DNA of 64,000 nt from Arion vulgaris (Eukaryota > Mollusca > Gastropoda > Stylommatophora > Arionidae). The notes under the pieces were generated by a model, which worked only from the letters and a program-made list of their open reading frames with translations, had not been told where the DNA came from and did not search any database. Made by a program: the position numbers and the translations under genes. Within the stretch, counting starts at the first letter, position 1. Every line of letters begins with the position of its first letter. The stretch spans positions 7,513,082-7,577,081 of the forward strand of contig CM036765.1 of assembly GCA_020796225.1 (NCBI GenBank), in the 5' to 3' direction. Positions 10,085 to 21,223 of the stretch are shown here, one piece after another.

Positions 10085-10290
10085 AAGCCAATATACTGAC
10101 TTCATTACGCCGGATTTGACCAAGTCACTCTCCGCATAAATGGCACGCCACCTGCTAAATGTATTGAACAAACATCGAACTCCGTAGCTCCTGCTGCAAT
10201 CCTTTATTGTCTCATGAAAAAATGCATTTGTAGACAAAACGACGCATTCCGGATTCAAACACACTAGCTTTGTAGGCTAGACAGGACCCC
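10085..10290 (-). mobile_element. tRNA-derived SINE, family 1
   Basis: The minus strand contains a degenerate B box (GTTTGAATCCGGAATGCG), the conserved body with ATGGCACGCCACCTGC (on plus) and the 3' end near CGGCGTAATGAAGTCAG. It is homologous to 20262-20492. Confidence 0.8.
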
Positions 10291-10339
10291 CTCCCTTTAA
10301 TTTCTATTGTGAATGAATGTGCACATAATGGTCATCTCA

Positions 10340-10378
10340 GAATCCTATAACCTCAGTTCAATAACCAATAACCAATCA
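10340..10378. repeat. (CCAATAA)n short repeat
   Basis: CAATAACCAATAACCAATCA sits just downstream of exon 3. The same repeat sits at the same place beside copy 2 (58932-58962) and forms the 3' tail of the LINE ending at 61858. It is therefore an old LINE 3' tail shared by both copies. Confidence 0.7.
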
Positions 10379-10424
10379 AATATACATTATACACTTAATT
10401 AGACGATTCAAACAAAAACAATAC

Positions 10425-10578
10425 CTATTATGATAATTGTTAGCACACTCCCAAGCATGACAAGAGTTTGAAAAACATCAGTCCAGACAACACTCTTGAT
10501 GCCTCCCATGGCTGAATAAACTGTTCCAATAAATCCTACAGCACCAATAGACATCCAGAGCTGCATTTGAAAACCTGT
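10425..10578 (-). CDS. SLC5-like transporter copy 1, exon 3
   Basis: This exon encodes [36 protein letters not shown] and a hydrophobic helix ending in TIIII. It corresponds to the SLC5 segment VTGF-x-LW...CTxYxTxGGLKAVxWTDxFQ. The acceptor is TTAG|ACAGG at 10579/10578 in phase 0, directly continuing exon 2. The donor ATAG|GTATTG after 10425 leaves one base. The length of 154 bp is identical to copy 2 (59012-59165), and about 7 of 51 residues differ. There are no stops. Confidence 0.93.
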
Positions 10579-10674
10579 CTAATATAAGAAGATACCATTT
10601 AATTAGTTGTGTGTTTGTCCAGCTCTGTTTGTTGTCTTGCTGTAGTCACAAAACTACATTCATTCATACATTCA

Positions 10675-10869
10675 GAGTGATTCGCTGAGTATGATCTGTA
10701 AGGTGGAGGCTGGTTCGGAACTCACACAGGGGACTGAATTGTTGCAACCGTCAATAATTAGCAGAATTACATTCGTCTTCGTTCCAGGCCACATAGATGT
10801 CGATTGCAATGAGAGAACAGACTGTCTGACTGAACTTGCCACCAGATCGAGGAACAGAAAATAGATGGA
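10675..10869 (+). mobile_element. RNase H-type LINE, left part, split by the I-like LINE
   Basis: The plus strand reads FSDSLSMICKVEAG, then ITFVFVPGHIDVDCNERTDC, the RNase H active-site region (DS and the His-x-x-x-Asn-E-x-x-D block). The frame resumes at 16343 beyond the I-like LINE as ILNALIVCDRK. It is an older host element for that insertion. Confidence 0.75.
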
Positions 10870-10880
10870 GCTGACGTTCT

Positions 10881-13800
10881 CTCTCTCTCCCTCGCAATCC
10901 CGGCCTAGACTGATGAACCAACTTTTATCATGAATTTTACGGTGTTTTTGAAGGACTCCGTTCCTCCATACAGCTTCTCGCGAAGCTCTGTGTTTCGGGG
11001 CAAGGTTTCTTTACTTATACCTGCTATCAGTTGACAATCTGCCAGTATGTGCTCTGCCGTCATGTCCGTCTTTTTACCCGTCGCTGTTGTTGTACTGGGG
11101 ATGGTCTTTTGTCCATTTGTATTTATAGTGCCAGCCGATGGTTGTTCTGGCTTCCTCATAACCGATCTCGAGATCAGTCTGAAGTAGTCGCCTGCGTTCT
11201 TTAGCTAGCTTGTCGGAGTGTTCATTTCCGCTTATGTTGCAGTGTGATGGGATCCACTGAATGACGGTGCGTTTGAGTGCGTGCACTAGTGCACCGAAGG
11301 TTGCTTTCAACTCATTTAGCTATGTTTTTCCTAGGCTTTTGAGTGCCCTGATGTCCGATAGAGTGAATATCACAACTTTGTTGCGAGATGTGCCTCTTCT
11401 CTCTAGGAACATTTCGGCCGCTGTTCTTATTGCCTCTGCCCGGTAGTTATTTGAGTATTTACCTGTGGCAATCGCTTTTGTGACCGTCACTTTCTTTGAG
11501 AGTTTAAGCACTATTCCTCCTCTGCCATAGCTGATTGCGTTCCTTGCCGATCAATCAGTATTCACGTGTAACCACCTAATTTCAGGGTATTCGGTCGCTA
11601 TATATTTTTCTGTGGCCGATCTTCTTTCGAAGTCTTCTTGCCGCCCTTTTTTCAGTATGCCTGGGATTGAGTCCCTTAGTTCCAGCATTTTGGTTTTCCA
11701 CGGCGGGCACTTATCGGTTGCCGGGATTAATTTGATTTTGCAGTTTGCTAGGACCGGATGGTCTGCGGTCAGTGCTTTAGAGTTTTTTGCGAAGCTGGTT
11801 CTCTGTATCCTGCCCCTTCCGAATCCGTTCATTCTTTCGTACATAGGGTGGGAATCGAGCCGTTTAAGTTTTTCCGCCAACACCAAGACTTTTCTGTCCC
11901 TTCGATATGCCATTGGTTGGATGCCTGTGATTGTTTCCATCGGCTTGATGGGTTCTGGACTTCATGGCTCCTGTGATAATGCGTATTGCACAGTTTTGAC
12001 TGTTGCTCACTTTGCTCGCTTGTTGGATGCACTACTCCACGCTGCAATGCCGTACTCCAGGACCGGTCGCACTCTTCCAGAGTAGAGTGTTTTGATGACT
12101 CTGGTGTTTGCTCCCACGTGGAGCCTGCGAGTTTGCGCATCATCGTGAGCCTGTCTCTCGCTTTTGCCGTAGCATTTTAAATTTGGGAACACCAACTCAG
12201 TTTTCGGTCGAGTGTGACTCCAAAGTATGTTATGGTCTTGCTGTCTGGAAGATCTTGCCCATTGACTTTAAGCTTAATTTTGTGATTCTGGTTGTTCTGC
12301 GAGAACACAGTGTAGGTTGTTTTAGAGGCGTTTATGTTCATATTTCACTTTTTTGACCACACTTCCAGGTTATTTAGCGTTTCTTGCAGTCAATTTGTTG
12401 CTATGGGCATTGACTCTTTCCTCTCCTATATTGCCAGGTCGTCGATATACATGGCAGAGTGTACTCGCTTTGGTAGGCATGTTGATATGTCATTGACAAA
12501 GATTAGAGAGTTGGTGAGAGCACTCCTCCTTGGGGACTCCTTGCTCTAATGTGGCCTTCATGCTTGTGTACCCCTGAACTTGAACCCTTGCTGTTCTGTT
12601 CTCAAGGTATCTATCAAGCCAGTTGTACATTCTTTCCTTTATGCCGAGGGTGAGGAGTTTCAGCCTTAGTCCTTCCTTCCAGACTGTGTCAAACGCCTTC
12701 TCCATATCTATCAAAACTGCCAGTGTCTGTTTCTTTTCTTGGAAACCATCCTCGATTTCCTGCGCGATATAGGTTATCTTCGTGATCTGCGTTATCTTCT
12801 GTAGATTGGTGCTTCCGTAAGCCTCCCTGTTGTGCCATCACAAGCCCTTTGCTTGCCAAGTGCCAAGATAGCCGTTTGTTCACCATGTGTTCTATGAGTT
12901 TACCCGTGCAGCTTAGGAGGCTTATTGGTCTGTAACTCGCCGGGTCGAGTTTTTTTGGGCCTGATTTAGGATGTGTACCATGATCGCTTCCTTTCATTCT
13001 CTTGGTACTATGCTTGTGCTCCACGACATATTTACTACGGCCAGTAGAGCTTCCTTTGCTCTAGTACCCAAGTTTTTAAGCATCTCATTTGTGATATCAT
13101 CCTTTCCGGGCGACTTTCTGAGCTTCAGCTCCCTTAATGCCTCTTCCACTCACTCATCACTGGTGAATGTATCCGTTATGTGACTATCAGCTTTTCTTGG
13201 CTCGCCTTGGAGGGCTCTAGCTTTTCTCCGTGTGTCATCGACTTTTTCTTTTGCTATGTTTACTCTGCTGACTTCGGCATATTTTTGCATTAGAATATTT
13301 GTGGCTTCCCTTCCCGAGGACATCTTTTTATCTTGTTCAAGGACTATTGGGGTCGGCTGGTGTTTTCGTCACTCAGCGCTTTTGCTAGCTTCCACAATTT
13401 ATGGCCGTCCCTATCAAGCAAGGTTCAGGGATTCGGTCTTATCAACCCAGCTCTGTCGTGCTGATCGTTTGACCTCCCGCTTGTACTTAGCTGCTGCCGC
13501 CTTGTAAGCAGTATTGGTCGTTACTGACTGTGTCTGTTCTGCCTCACTCCTTGCCAATTCAAGGTCGTTTTCAAGCTTCTGAACCTCTGCTGTCCAGTAA
13601 GGCTTGTAATCCTTACGTGCGTCTTTGGGAATAGTTTCCCGTGCTGCTTTCAGGATTGCTTCTGAGAGTTCCCTTGCCACGGATCGCATGTGTTTCTTCT
13701 CATGCATGTTGATGTGCTCAACATTGGCATATGTCAGTGCCCGTACTGTTTCCAATTGGCTTTTTGTAGTTCCACCGTGGCAACCACATTTTGGGCTCAG

Positions 13801-16342
13801 GTACAAATTTTAGGTCTACTTGCAGCTTGACGGGCCTATAGTCTCTATCTCCGAGTTGCTTTGAGACCGTACGTAATGTTTTTGTGGAGAGGTCACTAGT
13901 TGCGAAGGCCAAATCGGGGTTGCAAGTCGTATGCCACCTTCTCGAGTAGAAGGTTGGCGGGTCGTCTGGGGCAATGATGAGAAACAGGTTGTTCTCTATC
14001 TCCCAGTCTTCCACTTCTACGGCTCTGCGTTCGTTTCGAGGTATCCCCGTCTTTCTGAGTGGCTGTTGAAATCACCAACCGTCATGCATGCTGTATCATT
14101 GATACTCATTTCATCGAGTGACAGCGAGATGTCACTTGGCAGTATAAGTTATACAGAAGAATCTGCATTTCATAACATGTAATTAGGACGCCTACGACCT
14201 CTGCTGCGCCGGCACTTCCTGTGGTTACTTCCGTTTGTTTTGCTGGAATGCCGTTCCGTACTAAGGGTGAGGACGCCACCCGGGTGCCCTTCTTGGTCTA
14301 ATCTGAAGGTGTGGTAACCTCTGATCCCGAATCTGTGTTGGGCATTTAGATGGGTCTCCTGTATGTACGCAAGATCAATTTTGTCTTCTGCAAGTCTAAT
14401 TGCGAGTGCTTGCTTTTTGTGATGAATACCTTCGGTATTCCATTGCACAATATTTAATCGTCTCTGACCCGTACTTTGCCGTATTGAACCAGTAGCTTTT
14501 TCCCGTGGGCCTCGCTCGCTGCTTTGCCGAGTTGGAGGGTGGGGAAAGTCGGTAGAAAAAACGAGCCCCTTCGAGTAATGGGGCCCGGCACTCGTCCTGC
14601 CCGACGGATCTCCACAGGCGTAGCACCATATCGAGATTCTATACTAAAAATGTTCATGATAAAAATTGTTCCTTAGCCTTAGCATGGGTAGCTACGTCAC
14701 CGCTTTCAGTGCCAATTGGTTCTCAGTTGCTTATCCTTCGGCTGTGTGTCCGATTTCAATCAACGTTTACTGGGTTCGCTCTCCGTTAGCCTTTGGCTTC
14801 TTCTTCTTCTTTGCGTTCGTTCTTTACGACCAATGTTAATCACTCTTTGTGATATGATTTGATCTTTGCCAAGAACGTGTATACGTTGCACATTGGTTTG
14901 GTAGGCCCCTAAACACATAGACTTCTACACGTTTAGGACATGTGCATCCGATTTCAGCCAAACCTCCTTAGTCGCCTCTTACGACATGCATGGCAGGTAA
15001 CAGTGCTTCTATTCTTTACACCCCAAATTAAGGCCCCGGTAACCACTCGGGCGAGTTTTGGCTGTCCCCAGCAAAACCCACAAGGCAGCGGATTGGTTTT
15101 TTCTTTCAGGACAGCGACCCGTAGACGACCTACCTTCCCGCGCTGATGAGCGTCATCTCACCAGCTGTACCGGTTTTGTTATTGGACTGCTTGGTTTTCC
15201 TATCGTCCAGTTTTGTTTACGGTTTACTCCGCTAGACTTTGATTGTCCCCAACCAAAACTACAAGGCAGCAGTGGTTCCCTAAGAAGAGAACAGAGTCCT
15301 GGGACGCTTTATGGACGCTCGGGTCGGCACTAGGCAATTTGCGTTTGCTATGTCGTTTCCTTTGATCCGGGAAACCCTGGGCTGGGGCACCGCACATCGT
15401 AATGTATGGGTCGTTTCATTCGGCGCTGATATTTCCGGGGATGTTAATTGCGTAGACAATCGTACCCTGCCCGGTTGTCTCAGGGAGGGCAGTTTCGTAA
15501 AGCACTAGAACATAACTTTGGGGTTTATGCTCGGCCAACGTTACCCCTTTTCGTACTCCGTGCTTGGCCTCATATACGGAGTTTATCGCAATCTTCCCTT
15601 GTGCCGCCATCGCCTGATGTACCACAATTACCGTGCATCGGGAGTGCCCTGGCAAGCTGCTCAATTTGCGCTCATGGTTCCGAGTGTTGCTCCATTCTGG
15701 ATGCACCTCTCATCGATTCGCATACAGCCTTTAGCATCTGCCGGGAGCTGATACCGTTTAGATCTGCCGTTTCATGTACCGTGCCTCGGGACTGCTCCGG
15801 CACTCAGCTTGACACGTGCACATGGCACTGAGTTTCGCTTCATGTCTTGGCTTTGGGATGCACCTCTCTTCCCTTATATTCGGTAATTTACTCCGAGAGA
15901 GTTATTGGTTTTTTTCTCGGACGCTCGTACTCTGCTGTCTCGTACTCATTTTTGAACTTGGGCATATTTTAGTGGACTTCGGCCAGGAAATATGTGTGTT
16001 GTTAAGGGATTTCCTGCCCATGCATTGCTTTTCCTTGTTTTCACTACCACCACTGTTTTCTTCGCGGACGCTTGTACGCTGCTGTTTTGTACTTATTGAA
16101 CTTGGGCATATTTTAGCGGACATCGGCCAGGAGATGCGTGCTTTATTGAGGGATTTTCGGCCCCTGCATTGCTTTTCCGTGCTTACACTACCTGTAGGTC
16201 TCCTCGATGCCTGCGCTCCTTAGCCAGACCGGAACCACAGTCTGTTTCCAGGGGCACCACTTGGAGGTGGGGAGCAGAGTCTTGATTAGCGCCGTCTCTT
16301 CGCTAACCCTGGCTCATGTAGCCTCCATGCGACTTTGACCCC
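10881..16342 (-). mobile_element. I-like LINE, long copy 1 (degenerate)
   Basis: This is a non-LTR element of about 5.5 kb on the minus strand. Order from its 5' end: 5' UTR with subrepeats (16342 to about 14700), endonuclease (LNITQWNTEGIHHKKQ-like, IQETHLNAQ near 14350), the EN end (LAFATSDLS near 13900), RT (YRPISLLSCTGKLIEHM near 12910, MIDMEKAFDTVWKEG near 12700, YIDD near 12445), RNase H (QWIPSHCNISGNE near 11240) and the 3' end with a GA-rich tail. Imperfect 11-bp TSDs GCTGACGTTCT (10870-10880) and GCTGACATTCT (16343-16353) delimit it. Many frameshifts are present, and the zinc-knuckle segment (GHNKLRAHMFHK in other copies) is deleted near 11085. Confidence 0.9.
14795..15057 (-). mobile_element. 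SINE-like repeat, family 2
   Basis: A block of about 260 bp matches, in reverse, 30850-31107 and 53333-53590. All three copies share GGTTACCGGGGCCC, AGAGGCGACTAAGGA, CCTAAACGTGTAGA (or a close variant) and end in an AAG/AAGA run. Here it is embedded in the 5' region of the I-like LINE. Confidence 0.8.
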
Positions 16343-16615
16343 GCTGACATTCTGAACGCCCTCATAGTGTGTGACCGAAAGTGATTTTTAAAAAAAAAAC
16401 CAATCCACGTCAACTGGTAGATGGCAAATACTTGAATTGAAGATTGGAGTAGTTAGAAAAGATTAGTACAACAGGCTTATAAGTAGGCTCATCGGTCAAC
16501 ATCGAACTGGTACGGTTAGTGAATGGACACTGTTGGAGATATTGAAAAAGAGATCGGAGCAACTCTGAACTTGTTCAAAGTGCAAGGAAGATATTCCAGA
16601 TTGAATCACACACGA
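16343..16615 (+). mobile_element. RNase H-type LINE, right part of split element
   Basis: This continues the element at 10675-10869: ILNALIVCDRK, then after some decay LIGQHRTGTVSEWTLLEIL and a Cys-x2-Cys C-terminus (CSKCKEDIPD). The intervening 5.46 kb is the I-like LINE insertion. Confidence 0.65.
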
Positions 16616-16724
16616 AAGTAATGTACTTGCTATTGTCTATTCCCAAGTGGAAGATGGTGTTGGCTGTTCACTCTTGCCGTTAGGCGTAGAGTTGGGAGCA
16701 TTAATTTGCGTTCTAGGGCTAGAT

Positions 16725-17365
16725 GAGTCTCCCTTGTTGTGTTATATCCGTGTTAATATAGTGTGGTCTTGATATTGTCTATCCAGCTTTATCGTGGTCT
16801 TCCCTTGGCTCTAGTACCCGATCTCTTTTTTATTGTAAGCTGTTATTGGTGGTTGGTTGTATTTATTTCTCATTAAATGTCCAAAACCACTGCATTTGTT
16901 GTCTTTCGATGCATTCGGTGCATGAAGTTATGCCCACTCTGCTTTTGATGTCCTTATTTCGTAGTTTATCATTCCTGATGACCCACACTGCCTTCCTCAA
17001 TCATTTCATTTCACACGTGGTGAGCTTTCTGTGGTGTGTTGCTGTAAGAGACAAAGTTTGTCACTGGTAACAAAGTGTTGGTAAGAAAATACTTGTTATC
17101 ATCTGTTTTTTCACTTCCATCTTGATCTTTGGATGTTGTAGTAATTGTGCCAGCAGGTAATTCACTGTATTTGCTTTTTGCCACATTGTCTCTATTTCTC
17201 TATCGTGTTTTCTTTCCTCTGTCAAAATGCTGACCAAATATTTGAATTGAGAAGCTTGCTTTACTCTGGTGTTATCTATGTGTATTTGAATGTACTTGCT
17301 TCCAGGATTATATCTCTGATAGAAGAGCTGTGATTATTTCTTCGATAACAACGTCTCTACGGTTT
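16725..17365 (-). mobile_element. LINE RT C-terminal fragment
   Basis: On the minus strand the sequence reads ASQFKYLVSILTEERKHDRE, LPTLCYQ, TATHHRKLTTCEMK and RKAVWVIRNDKLRNKDIKSR, with frameshifts. These are the thumb and post-RT blocks of an RTE-like LINE. Confidence 0.7.
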
Positions 17366-17810
17366 TGTCATTAGTCCTTATCAGGCTCAATGGCCGAAAC
17401 GAAAGAAATGAAATCTTTTAATCTAATGCAAGAGCAGATTAATGATTTTTTAATATTCCGTTTTGTTTCTGTTTTTTTAAATTCTTATTCGGTTGCTAAG
17501 GATTTAGGCTTTGTCATGGAACCAAATATGGCACCTCTGAGATGTTTTTCTTAAACCTTGCTTTTCTCATCACCAGCAATCCTCGCCATTCAGACAAGTC
17601 TTACTCTGGCTTCAGATGTAAGATAGATCTGATGGGCAACAGGAGTGATAGACTGGAGGAAGCACAGAACACTGCGACATATATATGTATAGAAGTTCAG
17701 GACGACGTAGTTGAATTTTAAAGAATACAGGCATTAGCGAAGAGAAAAATTGTTAAATAACCTTCTGTGTAAAAAGAACTGCTGTTTCATTTACAGTTCT
17801 GAAACTTAAC
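17366..17810. other. Spacer, nothing recognised
   Basis: AT-rich sequence within intron 2 of transporter copy 1. No repeat or coding signal is seen. Confidence 0.5.
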
Positions 17811-17811
17811 G

Positions 17812-18110
17812 CTTATCTTACAGTGGATACCAGGACACAGCAACATACAGGGAAATGAAAGAGCAGACATCCTTGCAAAGGCAGAAGCAAATAGTCAACA
17901 GCATGACAGACCAATAACTCTGCAGACTGCTAAACAAACAATAAGAAGTAAAAAAAATGAGGAGTGGATGAATGAGTGGGCAATGGGCAAAACAGGCAGA
18001 GCCCTCTTTAAACACATGACCACTCCAAGTCTCGAAGATGCCATAAATCACTTCACACGACAAGAGCAAGTCATTATTTGCTGCCTTAGGACACAACATA
18101 GCCAATTCTC
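17812..18110 (+). mobile_element. LINE RNase H domain end fragment
   Basis: The plus strand reads LQWIPGHSNIQGNERADILA followed by KAEANSQQH and EEWMNEWAMGKTGRALF, ending in FTRQEQVIICCLRT. This is the C-terminal part of a LINE RNase H plus the start of the tail domain. The frame is clean for about 95 codons, but both ends are missing. Confidence 0.8.
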
Positions 18111-18240
18111 TTTAATATCAATTTGAATATGACCATCGGTAAAGGGGGTGAACTGGCTAGAGAAAAGAGTGAATTTCAGATGCGCTGCAAAGAGAGCAAC
18201 GTCCTATAAAGGCCATGCACCTTGATGATGATGATCAAAC
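18111..18240 (+). mobile_element. LINE 3' tail (GATGAT-ending)
   Basis: ELAREKSEFQMRCKESNV-like coding sequence is followed by a GATGATGATGATC tail. The same ending is seen at 18735-18800 (minus) and 28915-29010 (minus), so this is one LINE family. Confidence 0.65.
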
Positions 18241-18269
18241 TGTTGAAGAACTAAATCTAATATCTCTAT

Positions 18270-18400
18270 AAAAACATGTTATGAGATCCCGAATTAAGTT
18301 GCATTTAGTTACATATTTACTGTGCTAAATGCAGTGACAATTTGTACCGCTGCTTTTTGCCGCTCGTGAAGTTAGATAGAAGCATTTTACAATTTTTAGA
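18270..18400. other. Intron 2 segment homologous to the right edge of the window
   Basis: AAGTTGCATTTAGT...TATTTACTGTGCTAA...GACAATTTGTACCG matches 63850-63950. It flanks exon 2 on its donor side and so marks the duplicated block. Confidence 0.75.
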
Positions 18401-18426
18401 TAAAGTTAAAAAAGAAAATATCTAAC

Positions 18427-18693
18427 CTGCAGTACCAGGGCAGGTGAGAGAAGAGCAAATGACATATAAATCAAGGTCTGTAACATTCCAATGAGTACTG
18501 CAAGTTTCCGTACGACGGTCGAATCAAATCTCAGTTGTAGGTACTCATAAATGCTGGTCAGACGTAGCGGGTAGAAGAGAGGGACAAAAGTGAAAGCTGC
18601 ACAAAAGTACATTACTGATATTCCTAGACCTATTAATGAAGCCACTACCTACATGTAGACATCTGTGATTGTCCCAATAAAGGTAGCACCAGA
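18427..18693 (-). CDS. SLC5-like transporter copy 1, exon 2 (contains an in-frame TAG)
   Basis: The exon runs from acceptor TTGCAG|TCTGGT to donor CTGCAG|GTTAGA. It is 267 bp, phase 0 at both ends, and fits between exons 1 and 3. It encodes SGATFIGTITDVYM, then a TAG stop (18651-18649), then VVASLIGLGISVMYF, YPLRLTSIYEYLQLRF (the conserved TSxYEYLQLRF motif of SLC5) and FALLSPALVLQ. The stop falls where relatives have an aromatic-Gly pair (VYxFG/VYxYG). It could be a real null mutation or a sequencing/assembly error. If translation were re-initiated, the nearest Met (18645) would miss the first helix. Confidence 0.9.
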
Positions 18694-18734
18694 CTGCAAT
18701 GAGATAATAATTCAACAAATTATTAAGAAAATAT

Positions 18735-19258
18735 TAACACAATCATCATCATCAAGTGCGTGTCCTTATAGGACGTTGCTCTCTTTGCAGCACATCTGAA
18801 ATTCACTCTGTCTCTTGCCAGTTCACCCACTTCGTCGATGGTCATGTTCATGGTTTCTTTAATATCTTGCAGCCATCTTCTTCTTGGTCTACCTCTGCTT
18901 CTGCGTTCTGGGACCCTGCCCTCTAATATTGTTTTGATGTAACCAAAGTATGTAATTTTTCTGTATAGTATGTTGTTTATCAGCCAATTCTCTTTAACAT
19001 TTAGTTCTTTCAGGACATCAGTGGTCTTTCTTTTTCTGTCTATGGTATTCGTAGCATCTTTCTGTAGCATTTAGTTTCAAAGGACTGGATTTTTGTTCTT
19101 AATTTTTGTGTAATAGTCCATGATTCACAACCATAAGTAGCCATTAGGAAAATGCATGCTCTCAATATTTTTAATTTAAATAATTTGCTGGTGCTTTGCC
19201 ACATGTTCTTCATTGTGTTTAACTCTTGATTGCTATTGCCATTCTTTATACACAATAC
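18735..19258 (-). mobile_element. LINE C-terminal fragment
   Basis: The minus strand reads KLFKLKILRACIFLMATYGC and ESWTITQKLR, then frameshifts into YFGYIKTILEGRVPERRSRG and RPRRRWLQDIKETMNMTIDE, ending in a GATGAT tail. It is a typical non-LTR C-terminus, 5'-truncated, and lies in intron 1 of transporter copy 1. Confidence 0.85.
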
Positions 19259-19508
19259 TATTATATATATATATATATATATACTAACACAATACTAAAC
19301 ATAAATTATGTTGGTTTATTAACGTATTCTCTCATTACAGTTCGCATAGCTTGCCTCAATTCTGTGCCTACAATTGAACACTTCAGTGGTGTAAATATAT
19401 GATTCAATACCCCCAACAACCACTTTAGCGGTTGTTAACATAAAGCAATTGTTTCACTTTGTACTAAAGCTTCCAGCTTGTTTTTAAATCTTGACTAATT
19501 TTAGTTTT
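19259..19508. other. AT microsatellite and spacer
   Basis: An (AT)n run lies at about 19260-19284. The rest is AT-rich with no recognisable feature. Confidence 0.5.
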
Positions 19509-19509
19509 A

Positions 19510-19748
19510 AAAAACGTGTCATCATCATCCAATAGCTTGTCATGCGCAGAACTGTGCCACCCTAACAGTACTTCATAATTTTTCTCTTTCTCATATGCCA
19601 GATGGCCAACCTCTGAAAGCCGTCATGATCAAATGATCAGTTACATTCGGAGTCAATCGTTTAGTGCTCTTCCTCTTTTCCTATTGGTCTGAAACCTACT
19701 TCCATAATGGTCTTCTGCAACCTTTGATGTCTTTTTACGGTGCCGAAA
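19510..19748 (-). mobile_element. LINE 3' end fragment
   Basis: The minus strand reads EVGHLAYEKEKNYEVLLGWH followed by KLLDDDDT. It closely matches the end of the RTE-like LINE at 58805-58910 (GAGHLAYERNSGG, KLFDDDN). 5'-truncated. Confidence 0.7.
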
Positions 19749-20049
19749 ATAATTCAGTTTTCTCATTCGTTTTGTGCAGCATCAGCCAGTTTTTCAATAA
19801 CTTTTGAGTTATTTATCGATAGATATATTTGGTTCTCTTTTCTGTCTATGCTATATGGTATATTATGTCACACTTATAATCAAAACCACATATCTATTCT
19901 CCCACTGCCTTGTTCAAATGTTCATGTTTTACTCACTGGTCATACTCAAGCTCAAATATTCGGATTACAAATTATCATTTTTTTTCCGATCCAGAAGCAC
20001 TTGAGCTTTTCAGCTCTTCGGCTCGGTGCCATGGACATCGTAACCCTTC

Positions 20050-20180
20050 GGTTCGGTGCCACGAACACCGTAAATCTGGGGAATCTGTGGCTTTTTCTGC
20101 CATCCCACGGAATTGAACCCGTACACAGAGAGGGATAGTCACCCGTAGTACAACGCGCTACGAACACGCTGGGCAGACGG
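20050..20180 (-). mobile_element. tRNA-like SINE head
   Basis: The minus strand reads TGCCCAGCGTGTTCGTAGCG (A-box region), then ACGGGTTCAATTCCGTGGG (B box). A short direct repeat (TTCGGYTCGGTGCCA) lies just beside it. Similarity to tRNA is partial. Confidence 0.5.
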
Positions 20181-20261
20181 GCACAACAAATTATCATTAA
20201 AGAGTGTCGTACATACGATTCAATAATTGATATTTGATAACTAAAGGGTTTTAAAGCCGAA

Positions 20262-20495
20262 GGATTGACTTCATTGACCGGGTTTTACCCATATGGCTCG
20301 GTTCCTCTCCGCAGAAATGGCACGCCACCTGCCGAAAGTATTGCACAAAGCACGAACTCCGTAGCTCCGGCAACAACCCTAGGGGTCTCTGGAAAAAAAC
20401 TGCACTCGTGAACAGAAGGCCGCGGTCCGGATTCGAACCCACGACCTTCGACTCGCAAGGCAAAGGGCTTAACCACTCAGCCACAGAGACCAAAA
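20262..20495 (-). mobile_element. tRNA-derived SINE, family 1 (complete copy)
   Basis: On the minus strand it opens with GGTCTCTGTGGCTGAGTGG and TTAAGCCC (A box), then GTGGGTTCGAATCCGGACC (B box) about 45 bases later, as in tRNA-Leu/Ser. A body of about 170 bp follows, containing the complement of ATGGCACGCCACCTGC. It ends at CCCGGTCAATGAAGTCAATC. Five copies of this family are visible in the window. No intact tRNA cloverleaf continues past the B box. Confidence 0.9.
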
Positions 20496-21220
20496 TGATA
20501 ATTGATAATGAACACAAGTTGATATTAAGGACAAAGCAAGAGGAACACCACGTTAAAGATGGAGCGACAGCATCCAGAAAACCTTACGACAAACAAACAC
20601 ACAAAATGTAGTCAGATGTTTCATATTAGATGCTATGACTACTTCTGCATTCATAGTAGACCAACGTCAGAACTCCAATATTAAAAAAAAAGATAACATA
20701 TTAACAGACTGAATAAGTTAGACATGAATTAGTCAAAGACACACAAAAGATATTTAAATGAATGTCATATTTGTCTAACAATCCTTGATCAAGAGTATAT
20801 GTTAATCAATATTTAAAAATAAACTCACTACCGCTATGTGCAGACCACCTATAGGTGATCAATCTCCCACAGCAGATGGTGAAGGATATGTATGCTAAAT
20901 GTTCCCGTCGTCGATCTCTGATTAAGCATGCTTTCAAAGACTGTTCTCTTACATTTTTCTTAGCTATTCCCATTCTTAGCTTAAACGCATTTGTGGTCAG
21001 CTTGTAAATGGAACATCAGCATAATACCATTAGCCATCTACTGAGGGAGACTATGCACGTCTGGGTCTGTTTGGTGTGCACATAGTTTCACAAAAATTGA
21101 AAAACTAATTTTTGAAAATGTTCTTCCTTTTTAACAAATGAAAAACAGTATATTAAAATGTGTGTTTTCAGACAGGTACACGCGTGTTGTGTAGTAGACT
21201 ATGTAAACATTGTAAATATT
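20496..21220. other. Intron 1 spacer, nothing recognised
   Basis: AT-rich sequence between exons 1 and 2 of transporter copy 1. I see no repeat family or coding signal. Confidence 0.5.
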
Positions 21221-21223
21221 TAC

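Noticed and set aside
15056..15300. Independent repeat family
   Set aside because: The two GGCAGC-containing blocks occur at the same place in both long I-like LINEs, so they are part of its leader; the copy at 51490 is a leader fragment.
18150..18240. Extra exon of the transporter
   Set aside because: The open stretch is a LINE tail with GATGAT ending, on the opposite strand to the gene.
20430..20495. tRNA-Leu/Ser gene on the minus strand
   Set aside because: A and B boxes are good but the acceptor stem does not close, and the sequence continues into a SINE body shared by five copies.
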